Shown: in pieces, positions 55,530-64,000 of the stretch
Layout: every line of letters begins with the position of its first letter
Numbering within the stretch: position 1 is the stretch's first letter
NCBI GenBank assembly: GCA_017591395.1
Contig: WEDG01003421.1
Coordinates: 1 to 64,000, forward strand
Source of the DNA: Schistocephalus solidus
Lineage: Eukaryota > Platyhelminthes > Cestoda > Diphyllobothriidea > Diphyllobothriidae
Reading direction: 5' to 3'
DNA length: 64,000 nucleotides
Program-made: the position numbers and the translations under genes
Notes under the pieces: model-generated
Database searches by the model: none
Told to the model about the DNA's origin: nothing
The model's input: only the letters and a program-made list of their open reading frames with translations

Positions 55530-56960
55530 AAAACAGAGGACCTAGACCTGGAATTTTCTCCGACCAAAGTTAAAACCCAATTACTCCGTATAAAGCCGGC
55601 CAAGTCGCCTGGTCAGGATATAATTCCTGCATTAGCCCTTAGAGAACTTGTTGACCAACTGTGCAAACCACTGTTCATCATATTCCAAAAGTCCCTTGAA
55701 GAATGCGAACTACCGGAAGAATGGAAATGTGCATTCATCGCCCCGATCTATAAAGAAGGTTCACGACTGTACTGTGAAAATTACCGTCCTGTCAGTTTAA
55801 CTTGCATAGCGAGTAAAACTATGGAGTATATTATCAAGAGGCATTTAATGTGCTATCTGAAAACAACCAAATCTCATGCAAAGTCTAACACGGCTTTCTG
55901 CCCAGGAAGTTCCTGTCTCACGAGTGCGCTTCAGTCGCACGAGAAACGAACAAAGGCCACAGATAAGGGTTATCCAGTAGATGTCATATTTTGACTTCAA
56001 GAAGGCCTTTGATAGCGTACCACAAAGGCTTCATTTTGCAGAAGATTTGAGACGAAGGAATTCGAAGAATACTTTCTAATATGATCAAGATTTTTTTGTC
56101 TTTCAGTGTACAGAGAGTTGTTGGAAACTCTAGCTTGGAATGTGCAAAAGTAGAAAGCGGTGTTCCACAGGATTCTGTTTTGTGCCCCATTCTCTTCCTA
56201 ATCTACGTGAACGACTGTGTCAATGATCTAGATTGTGAAGCAGTCATGTTTGCAGATCACATAAAAATATGAGTTGAAGTTAGCTGCGTTAATAACGCAA
56301 AAGGGTTACAATCGAATATCGACAAACGAATTGCCTGGTCGGCCAGGTGGCTTCTTAAGATTAATGTTTCAAAGTGTTTGATCCTAAACTTAAGCGCAAG
56401 TTGAAAAGTATCTCAGAAACACAAGTACTTTATTAATGGCACTGAATTAAAGGAGGTGGAAAAACACCAAGTTTCTGGTCATGTGGACAACTGCAAATTC
56501 GATGCCCATAGAACACTGTAAGGAAGCAGTCCAGACGGCAACATGTACACTGCATTATTTCAGATGTGAGTTTAAAATATTCCCCCAGATCTCTTCAGAA
56601 AATTCTTTGGCGTCTTCGTTAGACCACATTTAGATTACGGAATATCGTGGATGAAGACATATGTTGACCTCCTCGAACAGGTCAATGGAGAGCAACGAAG
56701 ATGGTTGACATTAATGTACCAAGACAAATTGAAAAAGCTTGACTTTTTCCTCTTTCCTACAGGCACTTATGGTGTAGCCTGCTCTGGACATTCCGGATTA
56801 TCCAGGGCCATGATTCCTCCCTGAGATCGGAGGATTTCTTCGAGTTTGCCTGCACAACTCATCAGCACGGTCATCTTTAAATGGTCAATAGCGAACGCAC
56901 GCGATCGCACCTCAGGGAGTTTTTTCAGCCAATGAGTAGTATGACCTTAGAACTCGATAC
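55530..56960 (+). mobile_element. CR1-like LINE relic, plus strand
   Basis: Plus-strand motifs: AKSPGQDIIPALALRELVDQ and EECELPEEWKCAFIAPIYKE (55,595-55,757), YCENYRPVSLTCIASKTMEY, FDFKKAFDSVPQRL (55,988-56,029), VESGVPQDSVLCPILFLIYV with NDCVNDLDCEAVMFADHIKI (56,151-56,272; the second Asp of FADD is His), and RIAWSARWLLKINVSKC. Distal parts near 56,600-56,900 (FGVFVRPHLDYG-like and SLRSEDFFEFA) are decayed. The Asp-to-His change in the catalytic box and several stops show it is inactive. It faces LINE S copy B head to head. Confidence 0.85.
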
Positions 56961-57269
56961 CAAGCGAGACGGTTACCGCCGACAGCATTTCTGATTTTAA
57001 ATGAAGACTTAATGGCTAAATATTTGACAAAAGACGACTGTCACAACATGATTACTTAAAACCAGTCTTTTTAAATCTATCGGACTCTTCTTTCCTTCCA
57101 CAATGTTTCGCCTATAATAGTGAAAACGCATTCGAAGATATATTATGCTTTGACTCAAAACTTTTTAAATGGCCACAATTTTATATTGAATGTGCATATG
57201 CAATAATAACTTGGCATTAATAGGGTCATCGAGAACAATGCCTGTAACGCTTAAAAATATACAATATAC
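56961..57269. other. Non-coding spacer
   Basis: AT-rich sequence between LINE relics; possibly the decayed 3' end of the preceding element. Nothing specific seen. Confidence 0.35.
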
Positions 57270-57540
57270 AATATTTCCAGAAAAGAACAAAATGCTCAGC
57301 TGAAAAGGAAAATTTACAAAGGATGACGCAATATAAAGAAGGCAAACACCACCAATTTTTTTCGGCGCGGTCTTGTCCGTAAAATGATAAAGCTCTTTTA
57401 GAAAAGAAATTTTGGACCAGATTCTATTTTCTTACGTTCACTAGCGTGCAAATAGGCTAAATAGAAACGAGCAGTATTTCAGACAAGGCCTAACGTACAT
57501 TTTAGAAAGGAGGGGTTTAATATGGATATTTTTAAAAGTT
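57270..57540 (-). mobile_element. Adjacent fragments of LINE S (endonuclease) and LINE J
   Basis: 57,280-57,370 matches the endonuclease part of S copy B (CCAGAAAAGAACAAAATGCT versus CCAGAAAAGGACGAAATGCT near 55,190; GCGCGGTCTTGTC in both). 57,385-57,520 matches LINE J (TTACGTTCACTAGCGTGCA versus TTTCGTTCACTAGCGTGCA near 54,270). The two pieces are in the reverse order from copy B, so this is a rearranged or independently nested remnant. Confidence 0.7.
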
Positions 57541-57741
57541 TGGAGGATATACGAAATATTTCAAGTGATAGCAGCATTGGCAGGCGTTGTAAAGTAGTTC
57601 GTTTAAGTACACGCATGTTACAGAGCACGTAGCACGTTCGCAATGCACTTTAAGTGCCAGTAGTTATGTGCGATGGGTTCATTTCAGGGAGAATATTCGA
57701 TAATCCGATACGGATCTTTACAAAAGTTCACTCCAGACTGC

Positions 57742-57815
57742 AGTCTGGCCCCCTGGGTCAGAGGGGGCCGGGCGGGGCCGGGCGGGGCTGGTGCTAGTAG
57801 GGTGCAATCTGCGTT
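57742..57815 (+). repeat. Solo terminus of the GC-rich DNA transposon
   Basis: CAGTCTGGCCCCCTGGGTCA and GGGGCTGGTGCTAGTAGGG match the right end of the element at 40,321-42,796 (CTCTGGCCCCCTGGG and GGGCTGGTGCTCGTAGGG). A GGGGCCGGGC unit is duplicated inside. It lies about 600 bp upstream of the TIGAR-like gene. A short open frame across it is a shadow. Confidence 0.65.
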
Positions 57816-58386
57816 CTGCGCCATTACAATAAACATGTATCCTACTGTTCTGTTTTATTTATATCGTTATATCAATGGCGCCCATCCGTAAGAATACATT
57901 TTCTACGTTTGTGATGTCTGATTAAAGTTTTTTTCCCTTTTCCACTCGACGTATATATTACATTTCTAACTAAATGTTTTTGTCTCTTCGGCCACAATTA
58001 ATCACTTTTTATTTTATTTCCAACCCCTGATCTCTGGTTCTTGGTCAAAGCTTACCTTGCGATTGAAAATTTAATGCCCTCGAAATGCTCGTGCCAACGC
58101 ACAGCCCCCTTCATATGCGTGGTCATGGCTGCGCTAGCTTCCTTCTTTACATGCTCCAATTGTCCATCTAACGTCCGCCTTGCTTCTAAGGATGCGCTTT
58201 TTAATTTTTTTGTAAGATTCCTTTTTGTTTCATTTTGAGCATTAAACTACTCATAACCTAGGAACAAGCAAAAACTCTCCAGGAATCCTTACTTTTCATC
58301 AATCCTAATTGCGCCCCCGATTACTCATGCAGCGGGACCATTAACTTCTGCCATCTGTGAGGAACAGCCCTTGAGGTCACATCCTC
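57816..58386 (+). other. Upstream region of the TIGAR-like gene
   Basis: Non-coding, with no convincing TATA box or other core promoter element. The ~75 bp before the start codon (CCCCCGATTACTCATGCAGC to CACATCCTC) probably include the 5' UTR. A frame at 58,041-58,238 has no known motif. Confidence 0.4.
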
Positions 58387-61300
58387 ATGGGGGAGGAGTA
58401 TAAGTACTTTTACGTTACCGTAGTAAGACAGTAAGTTTCGTTATTTTTGATTTATTTTAAAAGTGGTGAAACAAATGAAAACAAAAAACAAATTATTCAA
58501 GGTTTGCTCTGCTTTCCAGTCCTTATTTTTTTAGGTCATTTGGATACCTTGCTTTCCCCAGAAGGCACAAAACAAGCTAAAAGGCTAGGTGAAAAGCTCT
58601 GTTACCTTCAAATTGACGGAATATTCAGCAGCGACTTGAGGCGAGCTTACGATGTAAGATTGAATCTCATTTATTTTTTGAAAAAGATAGCTTGCTTTTG
58701 CGATCGGTAAAGGGGGCTCAAGGACTAGTTGACCAGTGTATATGGTGCTGAAGGTTTTATTGACGTACGCAAATTCATTTACTATGCCCTGTAGTTGGCG
58801 CAAGCTGTTTTGGCAAACTGCAAAAACGTTGCAGGTTTCATAAGGTTACTCGGCAAGGGGAGTACGCCTCAGTCCTCTGGATTTCTGTATCGATTGCGCG
58901 TGGCGAATTCACCTACAAGAGCACATGGCTTCATGAGGCTTAGAGGGTGTTGTGGTAAATTTCTTCGCCAGGCTGAAAAGTGCAAGTGGGACAGGCCGTC
59001 CGTGACGCTTGTGCCGATTCAGCTATAGCAACTTACGCAACTACAAATGCATTAATGGCAAAGTGGGGGTTGAAAACCCACGGTTACTCACTCGCTAGTG
59101 TGCTGTTAGCAGAACTCGTTGTGTTGTCTATTCGATCACCTGACGGATGCCTAACTATAGGCTATAGGGGCAAGAAGGCACCATGTCAATGAATTTACCA
59201 ACAATGTCCCGCCGGTTTGCCTCCTCCTCCCCCGGGGGTGTGAAAGGGGACGGCGGGGCAGGTTCTGGCAGGATATTTTCTGGTAAATAAATGTTTTAGC
59301 AGTTTACCTTTGGATTGATTATGACAGGCAGTTAGTGTTGGTAACTGCTCTAGTAGAGTGTTTCGGCGGTCTGAAGTTTCATGTGATAGTCCAATCTCCT
59401 TCAGTAAAATACGATTCCACGTGTGTAATTTTATACTGCCTATATTTCCTTATGAGTTCTCTTACATATCGGTGTTAGGAAAAGAAGTGGGCAGGGTAAA
59501 TGCTTTTTTAGGGTAGTGATTGTCATGGCTTTTATGGTTACTGCGACATGTACGGGATATCTTGTAAGGATTAATGCATGAATTCAATTTGTTTTCAGAC
59601 GACTAACTATGCAATAATATTTCTCTGTTATTATTCAAACAATTCGTGTCACTTCTAGCTTGTGGACCATTGGATTGTTTCGATCGTTGGCTATAGCTGA
59701 AATTAAGCCTCCAAGGACTACTCAAGGATGCCTCTTGTTCGCAATGACCCTTTTTATCGTTTAGTGGAAAATTTAATCCTAGCAACCCACTTGCATTTCT
59801 CCTCTTCTCCCCTTTTTTTGCAATCTCGGACTATGTTGTTGAATTTTGCCAACTGTGTTAACAGATTTTAATTTTTTTCTTAAGACGGCAGCTGGAATAA
59901 AAGATAACTACTCTCGGACAACTTTACCAATTACACCCAATAAACTTATGCGCGAAAGGGTAAGCTCTTCTTTAACATTACCTCCTTCCCGCTGTCATAG
60001 GATTTTGGTAATAAAAATGGACAGCCACGGGCAGTCATACACGAGTTTATTCATCAGACTAAGGAGACGCCGAATGGATGTGAATTCTGGCACGCCGACA
60101 ACGCTGAATGCATGCACCAGGTTTGTCTGCGATTTGTATATAAGACCTAATCCATACTGTTTTCGCTATCATCTTATTGTAAAATGATGTCCTTCCTTCT
60201 CGGTTATCTCAAAGGTTGCCTGGAGAGCTATGAATTTTTTCTTTGACCTCTGTCAATTGCTTGATGACCGCCCGACTCCACCGCCACCAGCTTTTATTCA
60301 AAGAAATAGTTCGGAGTTTCCGTTACTGCCACTCTTCCTGCCTCTTAAAACTGCCCCAGTGCCTGTGGCCTTTTCTCAGTCCAGTGTCCGTTCAATAACA
60401 GACTTACAGTCGCAAAACCCCTTTGACTTGCCCGCCGTCAACGGATCTGAGTACCGAAGCATGTCATATGCCGGTCATATCGTCCTGGTAACTTCTCTTA
60501 ACAATGCTTTATTTTCCTCTTGTAAGCCCTCATTTTCGTCTGATTCGTATACCTTGACGAACAAGGTCGCTTTTCTGAGCCCCTTCTTATCGGTTGAGCC
60601 TAATTCTTCCATATTCGAAGAGAAAGTATGCACACACACTTCGTAAATTTCTCTTTTACTCGTTAGCCAGATTCTGCAACACATTTTCTTAGAGAAGAGT
60701 TCGCATTTTGATTTTGAAAAAAGCTAAGACTTTAACATTGACCCTACGTAAACACTATTTAGTCTTTGTGCCCCGTTAAAACAATCAGATGTAGCTAAGC
60801 TAAACACATCAGTCGACAGGGATTTTCTAGTACTCATTTGACCCGGTGACATTGAAACCCACGGCAGTGAGGTTTGGGTACAGCGAACGATCTAACCACC
60901 CGAATTACGAAGTACCATCAGGAACTGGCAGTTTAATCACACTTGGGTCAAGTTACCCGCCCAGTCATGACTACACAAGCCTTGCCCTTGCTGTCGTGGG
61001 CTCCAATCCCATAGATGCCGTCGAGTTTTTCATCAAATGAATTATTCAAATCTGGCATTTTTATTTTTAAAAAATGGACCAAATCTGTTTATCCAGTTTT
61101 ATCCTGGCGGAATGTGTCTATTGCAGGGTTTTCTGTCAAACGATGGTTTAAAAATTCGAATACTGTTGCAGCGAAACGCGCCGGTTTCACGGCATTATTA
61201 AGAGTTAAGATTTGAAGAGTCGATTTTTAGGGACACTGAGTCACTCACGCCTTGTCCTACTTAAAAACGCCATCGACTGCACTTGTGGCGGCATTCCTAA

Positions 61301-62582
61301 TTTCTTATTCAGCAGGCTCAGTAGTACAGCTTCACGGTATCACGATTTATTGCCCTCCATTGCTGCCAGTCGACGGCATATCCCCGAAAGAAGTCCAACC
61401 TGTTGGTACGTCCGCCCAGAAGACTGCAGGAACTTATTCCACGGTAATTATTACGCAGTGATTTGTTACTTTTCTTGAAAAGTGACATGATAAAGAAGTT
61501 ACCATTTTCTGAGGACCCACCCTATATTTCCGCAATTCGGGTCAGAAGGCTCTTTAACTGGTTGAATTATACTGTCTTCCGGTAGTTGTGACTTTCAATT
61601 GGAAGGTGGTCCTAGCCAGATGATTTGTACAGTAGCCTGAAGGATCTTTGCAGATGTGGGCTGCGGTGGCATTTATGTGTGAGCACCTTACCGTATTGAG
61701 AGACTGGCCAACATACTAACTGTAAATGAGGAATATTTTGTATGCAAATACTTTCATCTCGCTTTGGCCATCTCATCATTGTCAAGGCGTTAAATGCACT
61801 AACGTAGATGAAAACTTGTATTATTTGCAGAGCTAGCCAACCTTGGATTGAACTATTTTTCTCTTCTTCGTTGTCTCAGCCGTTTAGCGGATTCTAGCGG
61901 GTTCGGTAGCTGCCTGCATTTTTAGTCACTATCCGAAATGTCGTGATTGTGGTTAGTTGTTATAATTGTTACTTTAAGGACTTGTTACGGTTACCAAAAA
62001 CATCACTTTCGCTTCAAGTCCTATTTTTTGCTTCCGTTTTTTTCTCTTGTAAAACCGCATTCTCAAGCGTTAGGCTTCATGCTTTTCTATCACTGGGCTC
62101 TCAATGATGACTTGCGTTCTTTTTATCTTTTGGTGAGCCACGGTGTATGGATACGGGAGTTTATCCACCTGATGCGGACCCACAGCGAACGCAACTTTGG
62201 TTTTCCAGATGCCAAAGATATAATTCCTGTGTTGAGAAACTGCCAGTTCTGCCAGTTTGGTATAGCCTTTCGCCCTGCTGAAATGCAATCTTACGCGCAT
62301 CGCCTGCGCACCGACGCGCTCTCTGCGGTTGCTTCCATGGTCGCTGTAAAGGGTCGCAAATGTCCCTATAACCTCAGTCTGTCAAAGGTGCCCTTCTCCG
62401 CTGTGTGTTATCATACACGATTAGGAGCTGAGGATGTGAATGGCGGGCTCCTCGTAAAACCAGTGCCGCCCCCACCTGCAGAGCCCTCCAAGGTCTTTCG
62501 CAAGGACAACAAGCAAGATTATGCCAAAGCCTCCGCTGTGGCTGCCTCCAGTGGTGTGGAAAACGCTCTTCTTCATGTCTGA
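58387..62582 (+). CDS. TIGAR: TIGAR-like histidine phosphatase (fructose-2,6-bisphosphatase type), seven exons
   Basis: Proposed exons: 58,387-58,430; 58,464-58,501; 58,535-58,653; 59,885-59,959; 60,001-60,120; 60,215 to about 60,521; about 62,074-62,582. All but the last two borders have clean GT-AG sites and matching phases. The start ATG (58,387) gives YVTVVRHGET, the catalytic loop with His15, then QIIQGHLDTLLSPEGTKQAK and DGIFSSDLRRAYD with the second catalytic Arg (about 64). Next come NKLMRER with Glu91, DFGNKNGQ, WRAMNFFFDLCQLL, and in the last exon YLLVSHGVWIREF with the second His, then VLRNCQFCQFGIAF. All five catalytic positions of TIGAR are present. About 400 residues versus about 270 in human; the extra length is a Pro/Ser-rich insert in exon 6 and a ~90-residue tail. 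In the cytosol the family lowers fructose-2,6-bisphosphate or other phosphoglycerate-type substrates. Confidence 0.85.
58431..58463 (+). other. 33-nt intron 1 of the TIGAR-like gene
   Basis: GTAAGTTTCG to TTTTAAAAG, GT-AG, splitting the catalytic His codon (CA|T). The frame is only correct if it is removed; retention would replace RHGE with sequence lacking His. Confidence 0.85.
58502..58534 (+). other. 33-nt intron 2 of the TIGAR-like gene
   Basis: GTTTGCTCTG to ATTTTTTTAG, GT-AG, splitting a Gly codon (G|GT). Its length is 33 nt, a multiple of three, and it has no stop in frame, so a naive translation reads through it and inserts eleven hydrophobic residues (LLCFPVLIFL region). Confidence 0.85.
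58654..59884 (+). other. Intron 3 of the TIGAR-like gene (1231 nt)
   Basis: Donor GTAAGA after SSDLRRAYD; acceptor TTTTTTTCTTAAG before TAAGIKDNYS. It contains two moderately GC-rich stretches (58,850-59,030 and 59,205-59,265, the latter including CTCCTCCTCCCCCGGGGGTG). I could not assign these to a repeat family. Confidence 0.75.
59960..60000 (+). other. 41-nt intron 4 of the TIGAR-like gene
   Basis: GTAAGCTCTT to CCGCTGTCATAG between the LMRER and DFGNKNG exons, phase 0. Its removal joins the catalytic Glu region to the next conserved block. Confidence 0.8.
60121..60214 (+). other. 94-nt intron 5 of the TIGAR-like gene
   Basis: GTTTGTCTGC to GGTTATCTCAAAG between ECMHQ and VAWRAMNFFF, phase 0. 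The joined sequence matches the helix of TIGAR that ends in FLCQL. Confidence 0.8.
60522..62073 (+). other. Intron 6 of the TIGAR-like gene (borders uncertain)
   Basis: The donor GTAAGC at 60,522 leaves phase 1, which fits acceptors ending at 62,067 (CTCAAG) or 62,073 (CGTTAG). An alternative donor at 60,488 (GTAACT, phase 0) has no matching acceptor nearby. Short frames in the intron (60,846-61,478) show no family match. GGGCTCCAATCCC at 60,999-61,011 is weakly B-box like. Confidence 0.5.
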
Positions 62583-64000
62583 AGACGACGAGTACGCTGG
62601 GCTTCCGACACTCCCCTCATAGGTGAGTGTGGTTTGTCCTCATTTTACTACCACTCGTCTTACGTAAGCTTATCTCTGAATCTCTATGGGTGAGCGGAGG
62701 GGGGGTGAATTCAGTACTTCCGTAGCTTTCTTCTTGTAGTTCAATTATTGCCCAAGTCACCACTGTTCCCCGAGATAATGCCAGCATATTCGTGTTTGAT
62801 TGCATTGTTATCATCACGTCGTGACACGACAGCTCCGTTCACCAGATTTTAACTTATGACAGCTGTGGGCTTTATTAGTCATGAGAAATCGGAGATAAGA
62901 GACGCCTGTTCCACATACATAATTGCAGTCACGTAGATTTTATCACCCAGCCTGGGCTATTTCAGAAACTTAGGTTTGGGTTGATCAACTGTCGTGTTTC
63001 ACCCTGACTCCTACATCCCCCAGGCCTTGACTTTATATTCGAGGGGCTACTGTTTGCAAACGATTTGGCGGCAGAATTAGCGACTACTCGTAAGTCAAGG
63101 TCCTTGCCCTCGCCAAATACCGCTCAACTTTCATTTCGGGTTCAAAGCTATTTTCCACACGACCATATTTAACCGATTCCTGTCCGCCTCAAGAATTACG
63201 CCGCTCATCCGGACTGTGGAATTTTCCTCTTGGTTAGTCATTGTAAACTGTTTCCTGTTAGATGTCGCAGACCCTCCTAACGTTTTCAATATTAATTATT
63301 TTCAACCTTGAAACTGACATAGAGCAAACCAACTTAAGGAGGTACCTTCCTTCACACGCACTGGGTAGAGGTCCAGCGATAAGTACCAATAAGAAATGTT
63401 CTACGGTTACGCAAACACAAATATAAGTGCCTGCTTCCGAGAATTTATCTTCATAGTTGAGGCTACAAATAACAAGGTGACGGCTCCACACAAATGGTGA
63501 ACGCAAGAGGCTTAAGTCAGTTGACTTCCGCATACCTTTCGTTTGACCTTGTATCTGATAGCGCAATGACCACAGGAGGGGAAGTTAATGTACCACATAT
63601 GTATTGGTTGTTGCCTTGCCCCTCTTAGTAACTGCGCCCTTGTCGTGAGGCGCATCATAGGACAGACTACAACACTTTCAGAACGTGATCCCTCCGTGGT
63701 ACTGGTTTACAGAAGCCCTGTGTAATACCCTGTGCCTACGGCAAATGCTGTAATTCAGGCCGGTGTAACACACGTCTTAAACATCTAACTTCAAGTGGTT
63801 TCGAAATTATATTTTACTGATGACCCGCTTCAAGGCTATCCGATCAATAAGCTTTTCATTAAGGCCATTTCTTCAACCCCGTGTCCGAATTCTCACGGCC
63901 GCCGTAGTGGTCTGATTAAAAATACCAAGAAATGATAACCGAAGCTGAAACAGAGCTGGCGTTGGGTGTTATACACCGGAATCACAAGTAAACAAAGATT
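62583..64000. other. Region downstream of the TIGAR-like gene
   Basis: Probable 3' UTR followed by intergenic DNA. No AATAAA lies close to the stop codon. No further gene or transposon motif was recognised up to the window end. Confidence 0.4.

Noticed and set aside
58980..59192. 70-codon frame in TIGAR intron 3
   Set aside because: Open but without known motif; not needed for the phosphatase and with no paired splice sites in phase.
59846..60187. 113-codon frame as a gene
   Set aside because: It contains exon 4 of the TIGAR-like gene but then reads through intron 4 and exon 5 in the wrong frame.
60846..61478. Frames in TIGAR intron 6 considered as further exons
   Set aside because: HGITIY and TYSTVIIT looked vaguely like the SHG and C-terminal strands, but the true SHG and strand motifs are much clearer at 62,131-62,280.
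1..64000. CRISPR arrays, operons, bacterial promoters, prophage
   Set aside because: No regularly spaced identical repeats, no gene clusters, and clear eukaryotic introns and LINEs.

Overview
The window is eukaryotic nuclear DNA, most likely from a parasitic flatworm and, from my recollection of its repeat families, a diphyllobothriid-type tapeworm. Three things point that way. Nearly all of it is non-coding or decayed transposon sequence. The one gene I can reconstruct has introns of only 33, 33, 41 and 94 nt among longer ones, a flatworm habit. The repeats are CR1-like and other LINEs, a Penelope-like element and a LINE with zinc fingers after its reverse transcriptase. There are no operons, ribosome binding sites or CRISPR arrays.

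Host genes. (1) 58,387-62,582 (+) is a histidine-phosphatase gene of the TIGAR type (fructose-2,6-bisphosphatase-like), rebuilt from seven exons, with the RHGE, second-arginine, RER and SHG catalytic elements in order. (2) 22,754-23,475 (+) is a terminal exon of a Ly6/uPAR (quiver-like) cell-surface protein with a ten-cysteine pattern and a GPI-anchor-like tail. It needs a one-base correction in an A5 run to stay in frame; its 5' exons were not found.

Transposon landscape. 1-3,542 (+) and 27,978-30,703 (-) are two copies of a zinc-finger LINE ('Z') with a conserved 1.5-kb, four-unit 3' tail. The second copy sits inside a CR1-like LINE ('C', 27,340-32,280) between 6-bp duplications. 17,680-19,500 (-) is a Penelope-like relic. 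32,290-33,990 (-) is LINE 'J'. 36,415-40,319 and 51,436-55,340 (-) are copies of LINE 'S': the first is split by a 382-bp element with a perfect 10-bp target duplication, the second by a J element, which creates the longest open frame in the window as a chimera. 40,321-42,796 is a decayed DNA transposon with GC-rich ends. 43,206-44,200 (+) is a LINE ORF1 relic. 44,825-50,980 holds three 'K' LINE copies, two of them head to head. 55,530-56,960 (+) is another CR1-like relic.

The rest (about 3.6-17.6 kb, 19.5-22.1 kb, 23.7-27.3 kb, 34-36.4 kb and 62.6-64 kb) is AT-rich intergenic or intronic sequence with microsatellites, small duplications and tRNA-like fragments. The two host genes are not obviously connected. 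What interacts here is the transposons: at least three nested insertions can be ordered in time. The letters Z, C, S, J and K are labels used only in this annotation.
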